A stretch of 64,000 nt of DNA from Allobranchiibius sp. CTAmp26 (GTDB lineage Bacteria; Actinomycetota; Actinomycetes; Actinomycetales; Dermatophilaceae). Shown here piece after piece: positions 1 to 7,539 of the stretch; the first letter of the stretch is position 1; every line of letters begins with the position of its first letter. Both the position numbers and the translations under genes were made by a program. The stretch covers positions 62,001 through 126,000 of the forward strand of contig NZ_JAGEKR010000024.1 of NCBI RefSeq assembly GCF_017565405.1, read 5' to 3'. The notes under the pieces were generated by a model. It was not told the origin of the DNA and did not search any database. It saw nothing but the letters and a program-made list of their open reading frames with translations.

Positions 1-90
1 GCCACCACCCTCGTGGCACCGGGAAAACCGCGTCACCCTGCGTTCATCTCTCCGCTCTAGGCTGGTCGGGTCACAAGAGGGAAACGGTTG

Positions 91-116
91 GCGCGCCGAC
101 TTCAGGATCGGCGCGC
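91..116 (+). other. Hairpin in the leader of the first LytR_C gene
   Basis: A 9-bp perfect inverted repeat (GCGCGCCGA / TCGGCGCGC, 8-nt loop) lies 54 bases before the start codon at 170. It could form in the mRNA leader. No known riboswitch motif is recognisable, so its role is open; it could also be the terminator of a gene upstream of the window. Confidence 0.3.
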
Positions 117-169
117 GGGACGTCACACTGGGGACCGGGTCAGACAGTCACAAGGGGCAGACAGGCATC

Positions 170-961
170 ATGCGTACCAGGGGGCGACTCGCCCTTCTCA
201 CCACGGCCGGACTTGCGGCCGCCTCGATGCTGCTCGCGGGGTGTGGTGACCAGGAGGCCGCTCCCGCCAAGAAGGTCGTCTGCACGACCACTCCCACGCC
301 GAGCGCGCCGATCCCCGCGTCCTACATCCACGTCAACGTGCTCAACGCATCCGACACCCAGGGCCTCGCGGGGCAGGTCGGCACCGCACTCTCGTGGCGC
401 GGCTTCCAGGTCATCGGCACGGCGAGCGACCCGCAGGACGACAACCGGCCGACGCCGACGTACGCCGAGATCCGTTACGGCGCAGGCGCTTACCAGATGG
501 CGCTGACGCTGGCGACCCAGGTGCAGCACGCCAAGCTCTACAACGACGGTCGCAACAACCCGTCGATCGACCTCGTGCTCGGGCCGTCCTTCCAGCTCGC
601 CGCGCTGCCCCCGCCGGCCGCCAAGAGCGTGACCGTCAACGTCTACAACACGACTGCCCGGTCCGGCCTCGCGACCACGGTCGGCAAGGAGTTGCGCGCC
701 CGCGGCTTCAAGACCGACCGGGTGGGCAACGACCCGCTGGGCAGCTTCAACCCGGAGTTGATCGCGATCGTGCGGTACGGCGCCAGGGGCGAGCCCGCGG
801 CCCGTCGCGTGGCGCTGTCGGTCAAGGGCGCCAAGCTCGTGCTCGACGGGCGCACCGACTCCTCAGTCGACCTGGTGCTGGACTACCGGTTCACGGGGCT
901 GGTGCCCGCCGCGCAGGCGACGGCCGCGCCGATGCCCAAGCCCAGCCGCACCTGCTCCTGA
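170..961 (+). CDS. Lipoprotein with two LytR_C domains
   Basis: 263 aa. The N-terminus is a lipoprotein signal peptide: positive residues, a hydrophobic stretch and the lipobox LLAGC with the modified Cys at residue 25, so the protein is probably anchored on the outer face of the membrane. Two tandem copies of the LytR_C fold follow (about residues 47-125 and 155-240). Each begins with a VNVLNAS- or VNVYNTT-like strand and a GLA..VG..L...GF helix and ends in a SxDLVLG/D strand. LytR_C domains occur at the C-terminus of LytR-CpsA-Psr cell-wall ligases and as stand-alone envelope proteins; their biochemical role is not established. There is no catalytic LCP domain here. It converges on the HerA-like gene with a 21-bp gap. 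Confidence 0.85.
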   Translation: MRTRGRLALLTTAGLAAASMLLAGCGDQEAAPAKKVVCTTTPTPSAPIPASYIHVNVLNASDTQGLAGQVGTALSWRGFQVIGTASDPQDDNRPTPTYAEIRYGAGAYQMALTLATQVQHAKLYNDGRNNPSIDLVLGPSFQLAALPPPAAKSVTVNVYNTTARSGLATTVGKELRARGFKTDRVGNDPLGSFNPELIAIVRYGARGEPAARRVALSVKGAKLVLDGRTDSSVDLVLDYRFTGLVPAAQATAAPMPKPSRTCS

Positions 962-982
962 CCGGGCGAAGACCCCTGGCGC

Positions 983-2563
983 TCAGCGGCGCCGGCGGGC
1001 GGTCCCGAACAAGCTGCGGGTGATCTCCCGGCCCAGAGCCGACCCCGCCGACCGCATCATCGACTTGAACGCCGGCGAGCTCGCCACATTCGCGATCATG
1101 CCCTTGTCCTCCTTGCCGCGCGGTGCGGGGCGGGGCGCCTCCTGCGGGGCCTGCGCAGGCTGTCCACCGCCTGAAGGGGCAGGAGCAGGTGCCTCCTGCG
1201 GGGTGGGCGCCTGCTGGAGCTTCGCGTTCAGCATCTCGTACGCCGACTCGCGATCGATCGCCTCCGCGTACTTGCCGACGATCGAGGATCCGCTGACCGT
1301 GGCGTCGATCGTCGCGTCCGGGCTGGGCGCCATCAGAGACTGAGGCGCGCGCATCCGGGTCCAGGCGACCGGGGTCGGCGCGCCGTTCTCCGACAGCACC
1401 GTCACCACGCCCTCACCGGTGCCGAGCTGGGTGAGCAGCTCCTCCAGGTCGTAGGAGCTGTGCGGGAACGTCTGCACGGTCGCCTTGAGCGCCTTGGCGT
1501 CGTCGGGGGTGAAGGCGCGCAGCGCGTGCTGCACCCGGTTGCCCAGCTGCGCCAGCACGTCGTTCGGGACGTCCTTCGGGGTCTGGGTGACGAAGAAGAT
1601 GCCGACACCCTTGGACCGGATGAGCCGGACCGTCTGCTGGATGGCGTCCAGGAACGCCTTGGAGGCGTCGTCGAAGAGCAGGTGCGCCTCGTCGAAGAAG
1701 AAGACCAGCTTGGGCTTGTCGATGTCTCCGACCTCGGGCAGGTCGTGGAAGAGGTCGGCGAGCAGCCACATGAGGAACGTCGAGAAGAGGGCGGGCTTGT
1801 CCTGGACCGCCGCGAGCTCCAGGCAGCTGACGACCCCGCGACCGTCGGAGGAGGTGCGCAGCAGGTCCGCGGTGTCGAACTCCGGCTCACCGAAGAACGC
1901 GTCGGCACCCTGATCGCTGAACGCCACCAGATTGCGCAGGATCACCCCCGCCGTCGCCGAGGAGAGCCCGCCGAGGCCCTCCAGGTCCGCCTTGCCGTCC
2001 TTGGAGGTCAGGTGGGAGATGACGGCCTGCAGGTCCTTCAGATCCAGCAACGACATGCCCTGGCTGTCGGCCCAGTGGAAGACCAGCCCGAGGCTGGACT
2101 CCTGGGTGTCGTTCAGCCCCAGCACCTTCGACAGCAGGGTCGGCCCGAAGGAAGTGATGGTCGCCCGGATCGGCACGCCCTTGCCGAGGCCCGCGAGCGC
2201 GTAGAACTCCGTCGGGTACGCCGACGGCGTCCACTGCTGGCCGATGTCGGTCGTGCGCGCGGTGACCCGGTCACCAGGTTGACCGGCGGTCGCCACCCCC
2301 GACAGGTCCCCTTTGATGTCGGCGAGGAAGACGGGCACGCCCTGGGCGCTCAGCTGCTCGGCCATCAACTGCAGGGTCTTGGTCTTGCCGGTGCCGGTCG
2401 CACCCGCGACCAGGCCGTGACGGTTCATCATCGACAGCGGCAACCGGACCGGGACGTCGGGATGCGCCTTCCCGTCGACCACTGCGGCCCCGAGCTCGAG
2501 TGCGGCGCCGGAGAAGCCGTAACCGGCCTTGATCTGGGCGAGGGCGTCTTCCGAGGTGGTCAT
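983..2563 (-). CDS. HerA-like (DUF853) ATPase/helicase
   Basis: 526 aa. This is a HerA/FtsK-superfamily ATPase of the DUF853 type. The Walker A motif GATGTGKT is at residues 54-61, and a Walker B-like FFFDEAH occurs in the middle. The last ~120 residues are a low-complexity Pro/Ala/Gln tail followed by a basic C-terminus. Family members are annotated as helicase HerA-like; the substrate is not known here. The ATG at 2563 is chosen over upstream in-frame codons because a leaderless -10 box (TATCGT, 2576-2571) lies 7 nt before it and the protein begins where family members begin. A longer reading frame up to 2959 would run across the divergent gene. It is transcribed divergently from the VapB-like gene. 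Confidence 0.88.
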   Translation of the reverse strand: MTTSEDALAQIKAGYGFSGAALELGAAVVDGKAHPDVPVRLPLSMMNRHGLVAGATGTGKTKTLQLMAEQLSAQGVPVFLADIKGDLSGVATAGQPGDRVTARTTDIGQQWTPSAYPTEFYALAGLGKGVPIRATITSFGPTLLSKVLGLNDTQESSLGLVFHWADSQGMSLLDLKDLQAVISHLTSKDGKADLEGLGGLSSATAGVILRNLVAFSDQGADAFFGEPEFDTADLLRTSSDGRGVVSCLELAAVQDKPALFSTFLMWLLADLFHDLPEVGDIDKPKLVFFFDEAHLLFDDASKAFLDAIQQTVRLIRSKGVGIFFVTQTPKDVPNDVLAQLGNRVQHALRAFTPDDAKALKATVQTFPHSSYDLEELLTQLGTGEGVVTVLSENGAPTPVAWTRMRAPQSLMAPSPDATIDATVSGSSIVGKYAEAIDRESAYEMLNAKLQQAPTPQEAPAPAPSGGGQPAQAPQEAPRPAPRGKEDKGMIANVASSPAFKSMMRSAGSALGREITRSLFGTARRRR

Positions 2564-2570
2564 GCAAGCG

Positions 2571-2576
2571 ACGATA
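2571..2576 (-). promoter_or_regulatory. Leaderless -10 box for the HerA-like gene
   Basis: On the minus strand TATCGT is followed by 7 nt and then the ATG at 2563. That places transcription start at or next to the start codon. No Shine-Dalgarno sequence is present, consistent with a leaderless mRNA. Confidence 0.5.
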
Positions 2577-2622
2577 GCGGCGTGGGAGCGGTCGGCTGCG
2601 AAGATTCGGTCACTGACCGCCG

Positions 2623-2628
2623 TAGCAT
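2623..2628 (+). promoter_or_regulatory. Leaderless -10 box for the VapB-like gene
   Basis: TAGCAT is followed by 7 nt and the GTG at 2636. It fits the TANNNT-N6-8-start pattern that recurs through this window. Confidence 0.5.
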
Positions 2629-2635
2629 CGAGCCC

Positions 2636-2929
2636 GTGATCTTCAAGGCTGTCGGGGAGGGGCGCCCCTATCCCGAACACGGGCTGGCGACGCCTGCCGA
2701 CTGGAGCGTGGTGGCACCCCGCATCGTGCGCCTGGAGCACCTGATCACCACCAAGCGCACGCTCGACCTGGCGCTCGTCCTCGCGGTCGATTCCACGTTC
2801 TACGGCGACATCTTCGCCCATGTCGTCGCGTGGGGCGACGATCTCTACCTGGAGGACGGTCTGCATCGGGCGCTGCGCGCTGCGCTGCAGCAACGACCGG
2901 TCCTGCACGCCAGGGTGCTGGCGCTGTGA
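2636..2929 (+). CDS. Small conserved actinobacterial protein, often annotated VapB-family antitoxin
   Basis: 97 aa, starting VIFKAVGEGRPYPEHGL and ending QQRPVLHARVL. This compact family is widespread in actinobacteria and is often given the label 'type II toxin-antitoxin VapB family antitoxin'. No PIN-domain toxin adjoins it: the next gene, overlapping by 4 bp (GTGA at 2926-2929), is a LytR_C membrane protein. The toxin-antitoxin label is therefore doubtful in this context, and co-translation with an envelope protein is the stronger fact. The GTG start is supported by the leaderless -10 at 2623. There is no visible DNA-binding motif that I can assign with confidence. Confidence 0.75.
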   Translation: MIFKAVGEGRPYPEHGLATPADWSVVAPRIVRLEHLITTKRTLDLALVLAVDSTFYGDIFAHVVAWGDDLYLEDGLHRALRAALQQRPVLHARVLAL

Positions 2930-3426
2930 GCACCGCCAGCAACGGCCTGCAGGCCGCACGTCGGCGCCGTCGGATCCGCGCCACCGTCGTCCTCGTGATC
3001 GCCGCCGTCCTCGTGATCGCGGGCCTGGTGTACGCCGTCCGCAACATCAGCCCGCCGAGTGCCGCCCCGACAGGGCCGTCGACGCCGTCGTGCACCACCC
3101 TCGCCCTCCCCCAGGCGCTGGTGAAGCTCAACATCTACAACGCCTCCGACAGCAGTGGGAGCGCCCGCGACGTGGCCACGAAGTTCGCCTCCGGCGGTTT
3201 CGACATCGGCTCGATCAGCAACGACCCGTACAAGCAGAAGATCGACGGCGTCGCACAGATCCGCTTCGGCGCGACCGGCCAGGACTTCGCCAAGCGCTAC
3301 GTCCTGCCGCGCGTCCCCGGCGCCACGCTCGCCCGCGACGGGCGCTCGGACTCCTCCGTCGACCTGGTGCTCGGCAAGGACTTCCGCGCCGACGTACCGA
3401 CCGCGTCGCCCTCGACGACCTGCTGA
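2926..3426 (+). CDS. Membrane-anchored LytR_C-domain protein
   Basis: 166 aa. A short N-terminal tail with five consecutive arginines (residues 12-16) is followed by one membrane helix (about 20-38), placing the remainder outside the cell. One LytR_C domain occupies about residues 62-160, beginning VKLNIYNASDSSG and ending with the SSVDLVLG strand, close in sequence to the repeats of the lipoprotein at 170. The GTG start overlaps the stop of the preceding small gene (GTGA), suggesting translational coupling. Its last 59 bp, including the stop codon, are nearly duplicated at 4221-4279. Confidence 0.82.
   Translation: MSTASNGLQAARRRRRIRATVVLVIAAVLVIAGLVYAVRNISPPSAAPTGPSTPSCTTLALPQALVKLNIYNASDSSGSARDVATKFASGGFDIGSISNDPYKQKIDGVAQIRFGATGQDFAKRYVLPRVPGATLARDGRSDSSVDLVLGKDFRADVPTASPSTTC
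3368..3426 (+). repeat. Direct repeat copy 1 (end of the LytR_C gene)
   Basis: This is the last 59 bases of the LytR_C gene through its TGA. By eye, 56 of 59 positions match 4221-4279, at a constant offset of 853. Confidence 0.85.
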
Positions 3427-3448
3427 CAGCGCCGCACCGGGCCTGTCC

Positions 3449-3994
3449 TCAGCGACGTCGAGCTGGATCCAGCAGCGCCCGCAATTCGCGACCGAAGCCG
3501 ATCTCCGGCCCGCCGATCAACTCGTACGAGCGATTGATGCCGATGAGAAGGCAGACGGTCACGAGGACAGCGACGCTGTGCGCGGCACCCGTGTCTTCAC
3601 CATGGCTCTGAAGCACGATTCCTTGATCGAGCTGTACGACGAACAGTGCGGTGAGCCCGACCAGGAACAGCACGTCGCGCAGGTCGCGCCACCCGCGTGG
3701 GTGGAGCCGGATGAGAGAGACGACTGAGGCGGCAACAAAGATCAACCCGACGATGGAGACAGCCACCAGGGTATTGCCGATGGGCGTGCCGGGTATCAAG
3801 GCGAACAGCGCGACGGCAAGGGCATTCGTGAAGGCGGTCAATGCGGCGCGGGCACGAATGCGGTTGACCTGTTTTTCTGCCGTCTCGGCGAGGCGGTCCT
3901 TCGACACTGAGATGGCGACGAAAAGCAGTCCGATGAAGGCGCCAGCCACGCTGGCGCTGGCCACGAAGAAGTCGTGGAGGTCAGCGGGAATCAC
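3449..3994 (-). CDS. Small integral membrane protein, function unknown
   Basis: 181 aa with about four hydrophobic helices: residues ~8-28 (SVAGAFIGLLFVAISV), ~48-68 (ALAVALFALIPG), ~73-93 and ~105-122, then one near ~135-150. The polar C-terminus ends in basic residues. The start is the GTG at 3994, with the strong Shine-Dalgarno GAAGGA about 8 nt upstream; more upstream codons lack a ribosome site. I do not recognise a named family with confidence, although similar small membrane proteins of unknown function occur in soil bacteria. By eye its codons are less GC-rich at third positions than its neighbours, and it lies between the two copies of the 59-bp repeat, which suggests acquisition by insertion. 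Confidence 0.7.
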   Translation of the reverse strand: MIPADLHDFFVASASVAGAFIGLLFVAISVSKDRLAETAEKQVNRIRARAALTAFTNALAVALFALIPGTPIGNTLVAVSIVGLIFVAASVVSLIRLHPRGWRDLRDVLFLVGLTALFVVQLDQGIVLQSHGEDTGAAHSVAVLVTVCLLIGINRSYELIGGPEIGFGRELRALLDPARRR

Positions 3995-4220
3995 GCGCGA
4001 ATTCCTTCGTCTCGAAATGTCGGCCCGACTGTGGGGATGACGATTCAGTGAGCGGTCGCACCCCACCGAGAACGGCTGCGGACGATCGTGCGGGCACTAC
4101 GAGGGTAGGGGCAGCACATGGGCACCGCTGGAGGAACGAGGTCGTGCCGCTCGCGCGGTCCGGGGCGCGCCCGGCGCGCGCCCGCCCGCCAGAGGACCCA
4201 CCGACTCCTCCATCGATCCC

Positions 4221-4279
4221 TGCTCAGCAAGGAGTTCCGCGCCGACGTACCGACCGCGTCGCCCTCGACGACCCGCTGA
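4221..4279 (+). repeat. Direct repeat copy 2 (orphan LytR_C gene end)
   Basis: This is a second copy of the final 59 bases of the LytR_C gene, with three mismatches (positions 4226, 4234 and the C in CCCGCTGA). Upstream, from roughly 4140, similarity to the LytR_C gene is only faint and interrupted, so no intact gene is attached. It ends 60 bp before the tRNA-Ser gene. Confidence 0.8.
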
Positions 4280-4338
4280 CCGTCCGCGCCGGGCAACGGA
4301 TTTCGTCACGACGGGACGCCTCGGGTACCCTCGTCGGC

Positions 4339-4428
4339 GGTGGCGTGTCCGAGCGGCCTAAGGAGCACGCCTCGAAAGCGTGTGTGGGGGTAACTCCACC
4401 GTGGGTTCAAATCCCACCGCCACCGCCA
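4339..4428 (+). tRNA. tRNA-Ser(CGA)
   Basis: A 90-nt serine tRNA including an encoded CCA. The acceptor stem GGTGGCG pairs with CGCCACC (4418-4424). The anticodon stem CACGC/GCGTG encloses the loop CTCGAAA with anticodon CGA. A long variable arm (TGGGGGTAACTCCA) is typical of tRNA-Ser, and the T arm contains GGTTCAAATCC. A strong hairpin terminator follows at 4438. Confidence 0.96.
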
Positions 4429-4437
4429 GCACGTAGG

Positions 4438-4469
4438 ACGAAGCCCCGGGTAGCTGCCCGGGGCTTCGT
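4438..4469 (+). terminator. Terminator after tRNA-Ser
   Basis: A perfect 13-bp stem (ACGAAGCCCCGGG / CCCGGGGCTTCGT) with the 6-nt loop TAGCTG, starting 10 bases after the tRNA CCA. No long U-tract follows, as is common for actinobacterial terminators. Confidence 0.85.
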
Positions 4470-4991
4470 CGTACGCCGTCCGCTTCGGCCGAGATGTCGA
4501 TTACGGAGGGTGCGGCGGGCCGCAGACCCTCCCGAAGTGACATCTCGACGTGAGCAAGCACGCAGCGAACCCAGACAGACCCGCGGTGCTGCAGCTGCGC
4601 TCAGCGCGGCGCGCGTCACGAGCTCGAGGTCGGCCTGCGGTGGTTTGCAGGATGCAGCGAGCTCGCGCAGCACAACTTGGGTGGCGTCTCGCTGCCCATG
4701 GATCAACGCCAGGTCGGCGGCCCGAATCTTGGACGCGAGCGGCGCGAGCGCGGTTGTCTCCGGCAACCCAGGCGCGGAACTCGCCCAGCTCGCCGATGCG
4801 GTCACGATCGGTGGAAGAGGGCGTGCTGGCGAAGCTATCGCGAGTTGTTCCGCAGGATCACTCCTGGGGTTGACCATGTCGCAGGGGCGTACCTGCTTGC
4901 TCATGCTTCTGTGAATTACTGTCGCGAACTTCCCGTGAGACGGGAACGGACCACTGCCTATGCCATGACGGACCGGTGGGTCCGTGGACGC
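4470..4991. other. Gene-poor stretch, possible decayed gene
   Basis: No reading frame here resembles a known protein. A minus-strand frame beginning with ATG at 4904 runs about 165 codons but passes through the terminator and tRNA region, so it cannot be a normal intact gene. Its first ~100 codons (4600-4904) have mixed, protein-like composition, and a degraded gene is possible. No inverted terminal repeats or transposase motifs were seen. Confidence 0.35.
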
Positions 4992-5468
4992 TCAGGCGAA
5001 AGTGCGCTTGCTCATGAGGATGTCGAGTTTTGCGACGTGGGCGGGCTGCACCAGATGATCATTCATGCGTTCGAGGTCACGAAAGATCTCGCCGCCGCCT
5101 CCGGCCACGTGGGCGTTCCTTCCGGCGATGTCCGGGAACGCCTCGAAGATCGCGAATACGGTGTCTGAATAGCGAACGCCGAACCACGGTCCGGTTGCTG
5201 GTTCCCGCTCTACGCACGACAGGATGTCGGCGAGCATCGACTCGACCTGCTCGATCCGATCCGGTTTCGCTTCGATGTGAATGTAGAACGCCTTGGGACC
5301 GTCGGCTCCATCGCTGCCGGTCATCAGCACGCCGCGATGCCGCCCTGTCGCGTCCCACCTGATGTGTTCGGTCGACAGGCGACCGGGCGCCGTCACCTTG
5401 AGGTCGACTGCGGCACGCTCCTCTTTCGCCAGGATGTCATCGTCATTGTTGTCGGCCATCGCCCTCAT
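4992..5468 (-). CDS. ABM-fold (antibiotic biosynthesis monooxygenase-like) protein
   Basis: 158 aa. Residues ~50-145 match the ferredoxin-like ABM fold of quinol-monooxygenase-like proteins: an opening strand FYIHIEAKPDR, a helix with Q.ES.LADI, then GPWFGVRYSDTVFAIFEAF and the final MNDHLVQPAHVAKLDILM strand. The first ~50 residues are charged and specific to this protein. Such small enzymes oxidise quinols or act on polyketides and haem; the substrate here is unknown. A good AAGGAG sequence lies just upstream of ATG 5468; an ATG three codons downstream (5459) is an alternative. It stands alone between gene-poor stretches. Confidence 0.75.
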   Translation of the reverse strand: MRAMADNNDDDILAKEERAAVDLKVTAPGRLSTEHIRWDATGRHRGVLMTGSDGADGPKAFYIHIEAKPDRIEQVESMLADILSCVEREPATGPWFGVRYSDTVFAIFEAFPDIAGRNAHVAGGGGEIFRDLERMNDHLVQPAHVAKLDILMSKRTFA

Positions 5469-5849
5469 CTTTCTCCTTCATCGCCGGCGGCATTGTGCCT
5501 CGGCTCGTCTGAGCGTCGTCAGACTTCGTGAAGCTGAATCTTCGCAAGGTCCCCGTCCTGATCCGTCGCCTCATCGGCGCCGACGGAGGTCAGTGACCAA
5601 CGCCTGGCCGAGTCGCGCTCCACACGGGCTCATGTGTTCCCGCGAACAGTTCGGCCGACGCGGGGCCGGACACGTGGTGGCACATCGCCTGTTCGGGTAC
5701 CCCTGGGCACCGCCTCGACGCACACTGGACTCGACGGATCGCCGCCACCCATGTCTCAGCTCGAGAGGTTCGGATGTCGCGACTGGCCCTTCGATCGCCG
5801 GTGCATCAGTGAGCACACCGGCGACCTTCGGACGCATCTGAGCTCCCCC
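5469..5849. other. Intergenic stretch without a convincing gene
   Basis: 381 bp between the divergent ABM-fold gene and the GT39-type gene. The frame of the downstream gene stays open back to 5634, but the peptide there is rich in Arg, Pro and Thr and unlike the membrane protein that follows. Alternative starts for that gene are ATG 5751 and GTG 5850. No clear promoter, hairpin or RNA was found. Confidence 0.5.
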
Positions 5850-7406
5850 GTGTCCGTCGCCCAGGGTCGACCGGCTCGCCGAGACCACCTGAGCAGCTGG
5901 TCTGCCCGCGGCACCAGCGCTGCGCGGCCCTGGGGGCCCGTGGCGGCGGTTGCGGCCGCCCAACTCGCCGTCCTGGTGGCCTTCAGCGGAGGTTACGGCT
6001 ACCACCGTGACGAGATGTACTTCATCGTGTCCGGCGCACACCCGGCGTGGGGTTACCCGGATCAGCCACCCCTCGTGCCCCTGCTGGCGTGGCTGATGAA
6101 TTGGCTGGATCCCGCGTCGCTCGTGGTCCTGCGGCTGCCGTCGGCGCTCGCGTGCGCTGCCACCACGGTCGTGGCGTCGCTCATCGCCCGAGAAGTAGGC
6201 GCGGATCGGCGGTCCCAGCTCCTCGCCGCCGGCTGTACGGCCGTGTCGGGGTTCGCGCTCGCGGTCGGTCACATCGTCTCCACGACGACCTTCGATCTGC
6301 TCTGCACGACCGTCCTGCTCTGGTTGCTGCTGCGCGCCGCGCGCCATGACGGGAGCGCGGCCGCCCGCGCTCGCAACCGGGATCTTGTGCTGGCGGGCGT
6401 GACGGCCGGCGTTGGCTGTCAGTTCAAGCCACAGGTCGCCCTCGTGGCGGTGGTCGCCGTTATCGCCCTGACCGCGGTCGGCCCGCGCACGGCGCTGAGG
6501 TCGCGCGGGTTCGCAGGGGGTGTCCTGGCGGCCTGCGTCGTCGCCGGCCCCTACGTCCTCTGGCAGGCCTCGCACGGCTGGCCGCAGCTCACCGTGGCCG
6601 GCAACGTCGCGGGGTCCGCCGAGGGCGGACGCGTGGGATTCTTACCGTTCCAGCTGGTCATGGTCAGCCCCGTGCTGGTCCCTGTCTGGGTCGCCGGGCT
6701 CGTCGCGCCATGGCGGCGACCGGATCTGCGGACGGCCCGGTTCATCCCTGTCACCTACGCCGCGCTCGCCGTGGCCTATCTGATCGGCGACGGCAAGGCG
6801 TACTACCTGGCCAGTCTCTATCCCACGCTCCTCGGCCTCGGCGCGGCGTCGATCGTCGCGTGGATCCGCCGTGGCCGGTCATGGCTACGCCGGGGGTCGC
6901 TGGCCGTCGCCATCGCGGTGTCCGCCCTGATCGCGGCAGGCGTCGCACTGCCGGTCACGCCGCCGCGCTCACTCCAGGGCAGTGCGGCGATGGCGCTCAA
7001 CCCCGACATCGGAGAGGAGGTGGGGTGGCCGAGGTTCACCACCGCCGTGGCGGCCGCATGGACGTCCATCCATCCAGCACGCCGAGCCCGCACCGCGCTC
7101 TTCACGGGCAACTACGGCGAGGCATCCGACGTCAACCTGTTCGGGAGCGCCCATGGGCTGCCACGGGCCTACAGCGGCCACAACGCCTACAGCGAGTGGG
7201 GGCCGCCACCGGACCGCGATACCTCTGTGCTCCTCCTCGGGTACGAACAGAGCCAGGCAGCACCGCTCTTCACCGACTGCACGATCCAGGCCCGGATCGA
7301 CAACGGCGATCGTCTGGAGAACCAGGAACAGGGAATGCCCGTCCTGTTGTGCCGGGTGTCCATGCCCTGGTCCACCATCTGGCGGGACGTGCGCCACTAC
7401 GACTGA
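5850..7406 (+). CDS. GT39/PMT-like membrane glycosyltransferase
   Basis: About 518 aa from the GTG at 5850, or 551 aa from ATG 5751; neither has a strong ribosome site, so the start is uncertain. The first extracellular loop carries the family signature GYGYHRDEMYF, with the Asp-Glu pair expected to contact a lipid-linked sugar, followed by PDQPPLVPLLAWL. About nine to ten hydrophobic helices follow, then a soluble C-terminal domain from about residue 400. These are the features of ArnT/PMT-type (GT39) enzymes that transfer mannose or similar sugars from a polyprenyl carrier to acceptors at the outer membrane face. Donor and acceptor are unknown. It is a single gene with no related glycosylation gene nearby. 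Confidence 0.8.
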   Translation: MSVAQGRPARRDHLSSWSARGTSAARPWGPVAAVAAAQLAVLVAFSGGYGYHRDEMYFIVSGAHPAWGYPDQPPLVPLLAWLMNWLDPASLVVLRLPSALACAATTVVASLIAREVGADRRSQLLAAGCTAVSGFALAVGHIVSTTTFDLLCTTVLLWLLLRAARHDGSAAARARNRDLVLAGVTAGVGCQFKPQVALVAVVAVIALTAVGPRTALRSRGFAGGVLAACVVAGPYVLWQASHGWPQLTVAGNVAGSAEGGRVGFLPFQLVMVSPVLVPVWVAGLVAPWRRPDLRTARFIPVTYAALAVAYLIGDGKAYYLASLYPTLLGLGAASIVAWIRRGRSWLRRGSLAVAIAVSALIAAGVALPVTPPRSLQGSAAMALNPDIGEEVGWPRFTTAVAAAWTSIHPARRARTALFTGNYGEASDVNLFGSAHGLPRAYSGHNAYSEWGPPPDRDTSVLLLGYEQSQAAPLFTDCTIQARIDNGDRLENQEQGMPVLLCRVSMPWSTIWRDVRHYD

Positions 7407-7539
7407 TCCCCACCGGCGTCGACGTACCGTCCCCTCATTCGGAGCCAGGCCCGCGGGCGCCGCGGTCGCAGCTCAACCCTTTTGCCTCGCAAGGCGATAC
7501 GGTGCCCCTGAGTGTGTGACCGACGAGGGGAACCCAGAC

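Noticed and set aside
1460-2929. A 489-codon plus-strand frame across the HerA-like gene
   Set aside because: Most of it is antisense to the ATPase and has no family resemblance. Only its last 97 codons, from GTG 2636, form the small conserved protein.
4339-4428. tRNA-Ser as the attachment site of an integrated element
   Set aside because: No integrase, no second copy of the tRNA 3' end and no phage-like genes were found within the window.
4407-4904. 165-codon minus-strand frame after tRNA-Ser
   Set aside because: It runs through the terminator and into the tRNA gene and resembles no known family; kept only as a possible decayed gene.
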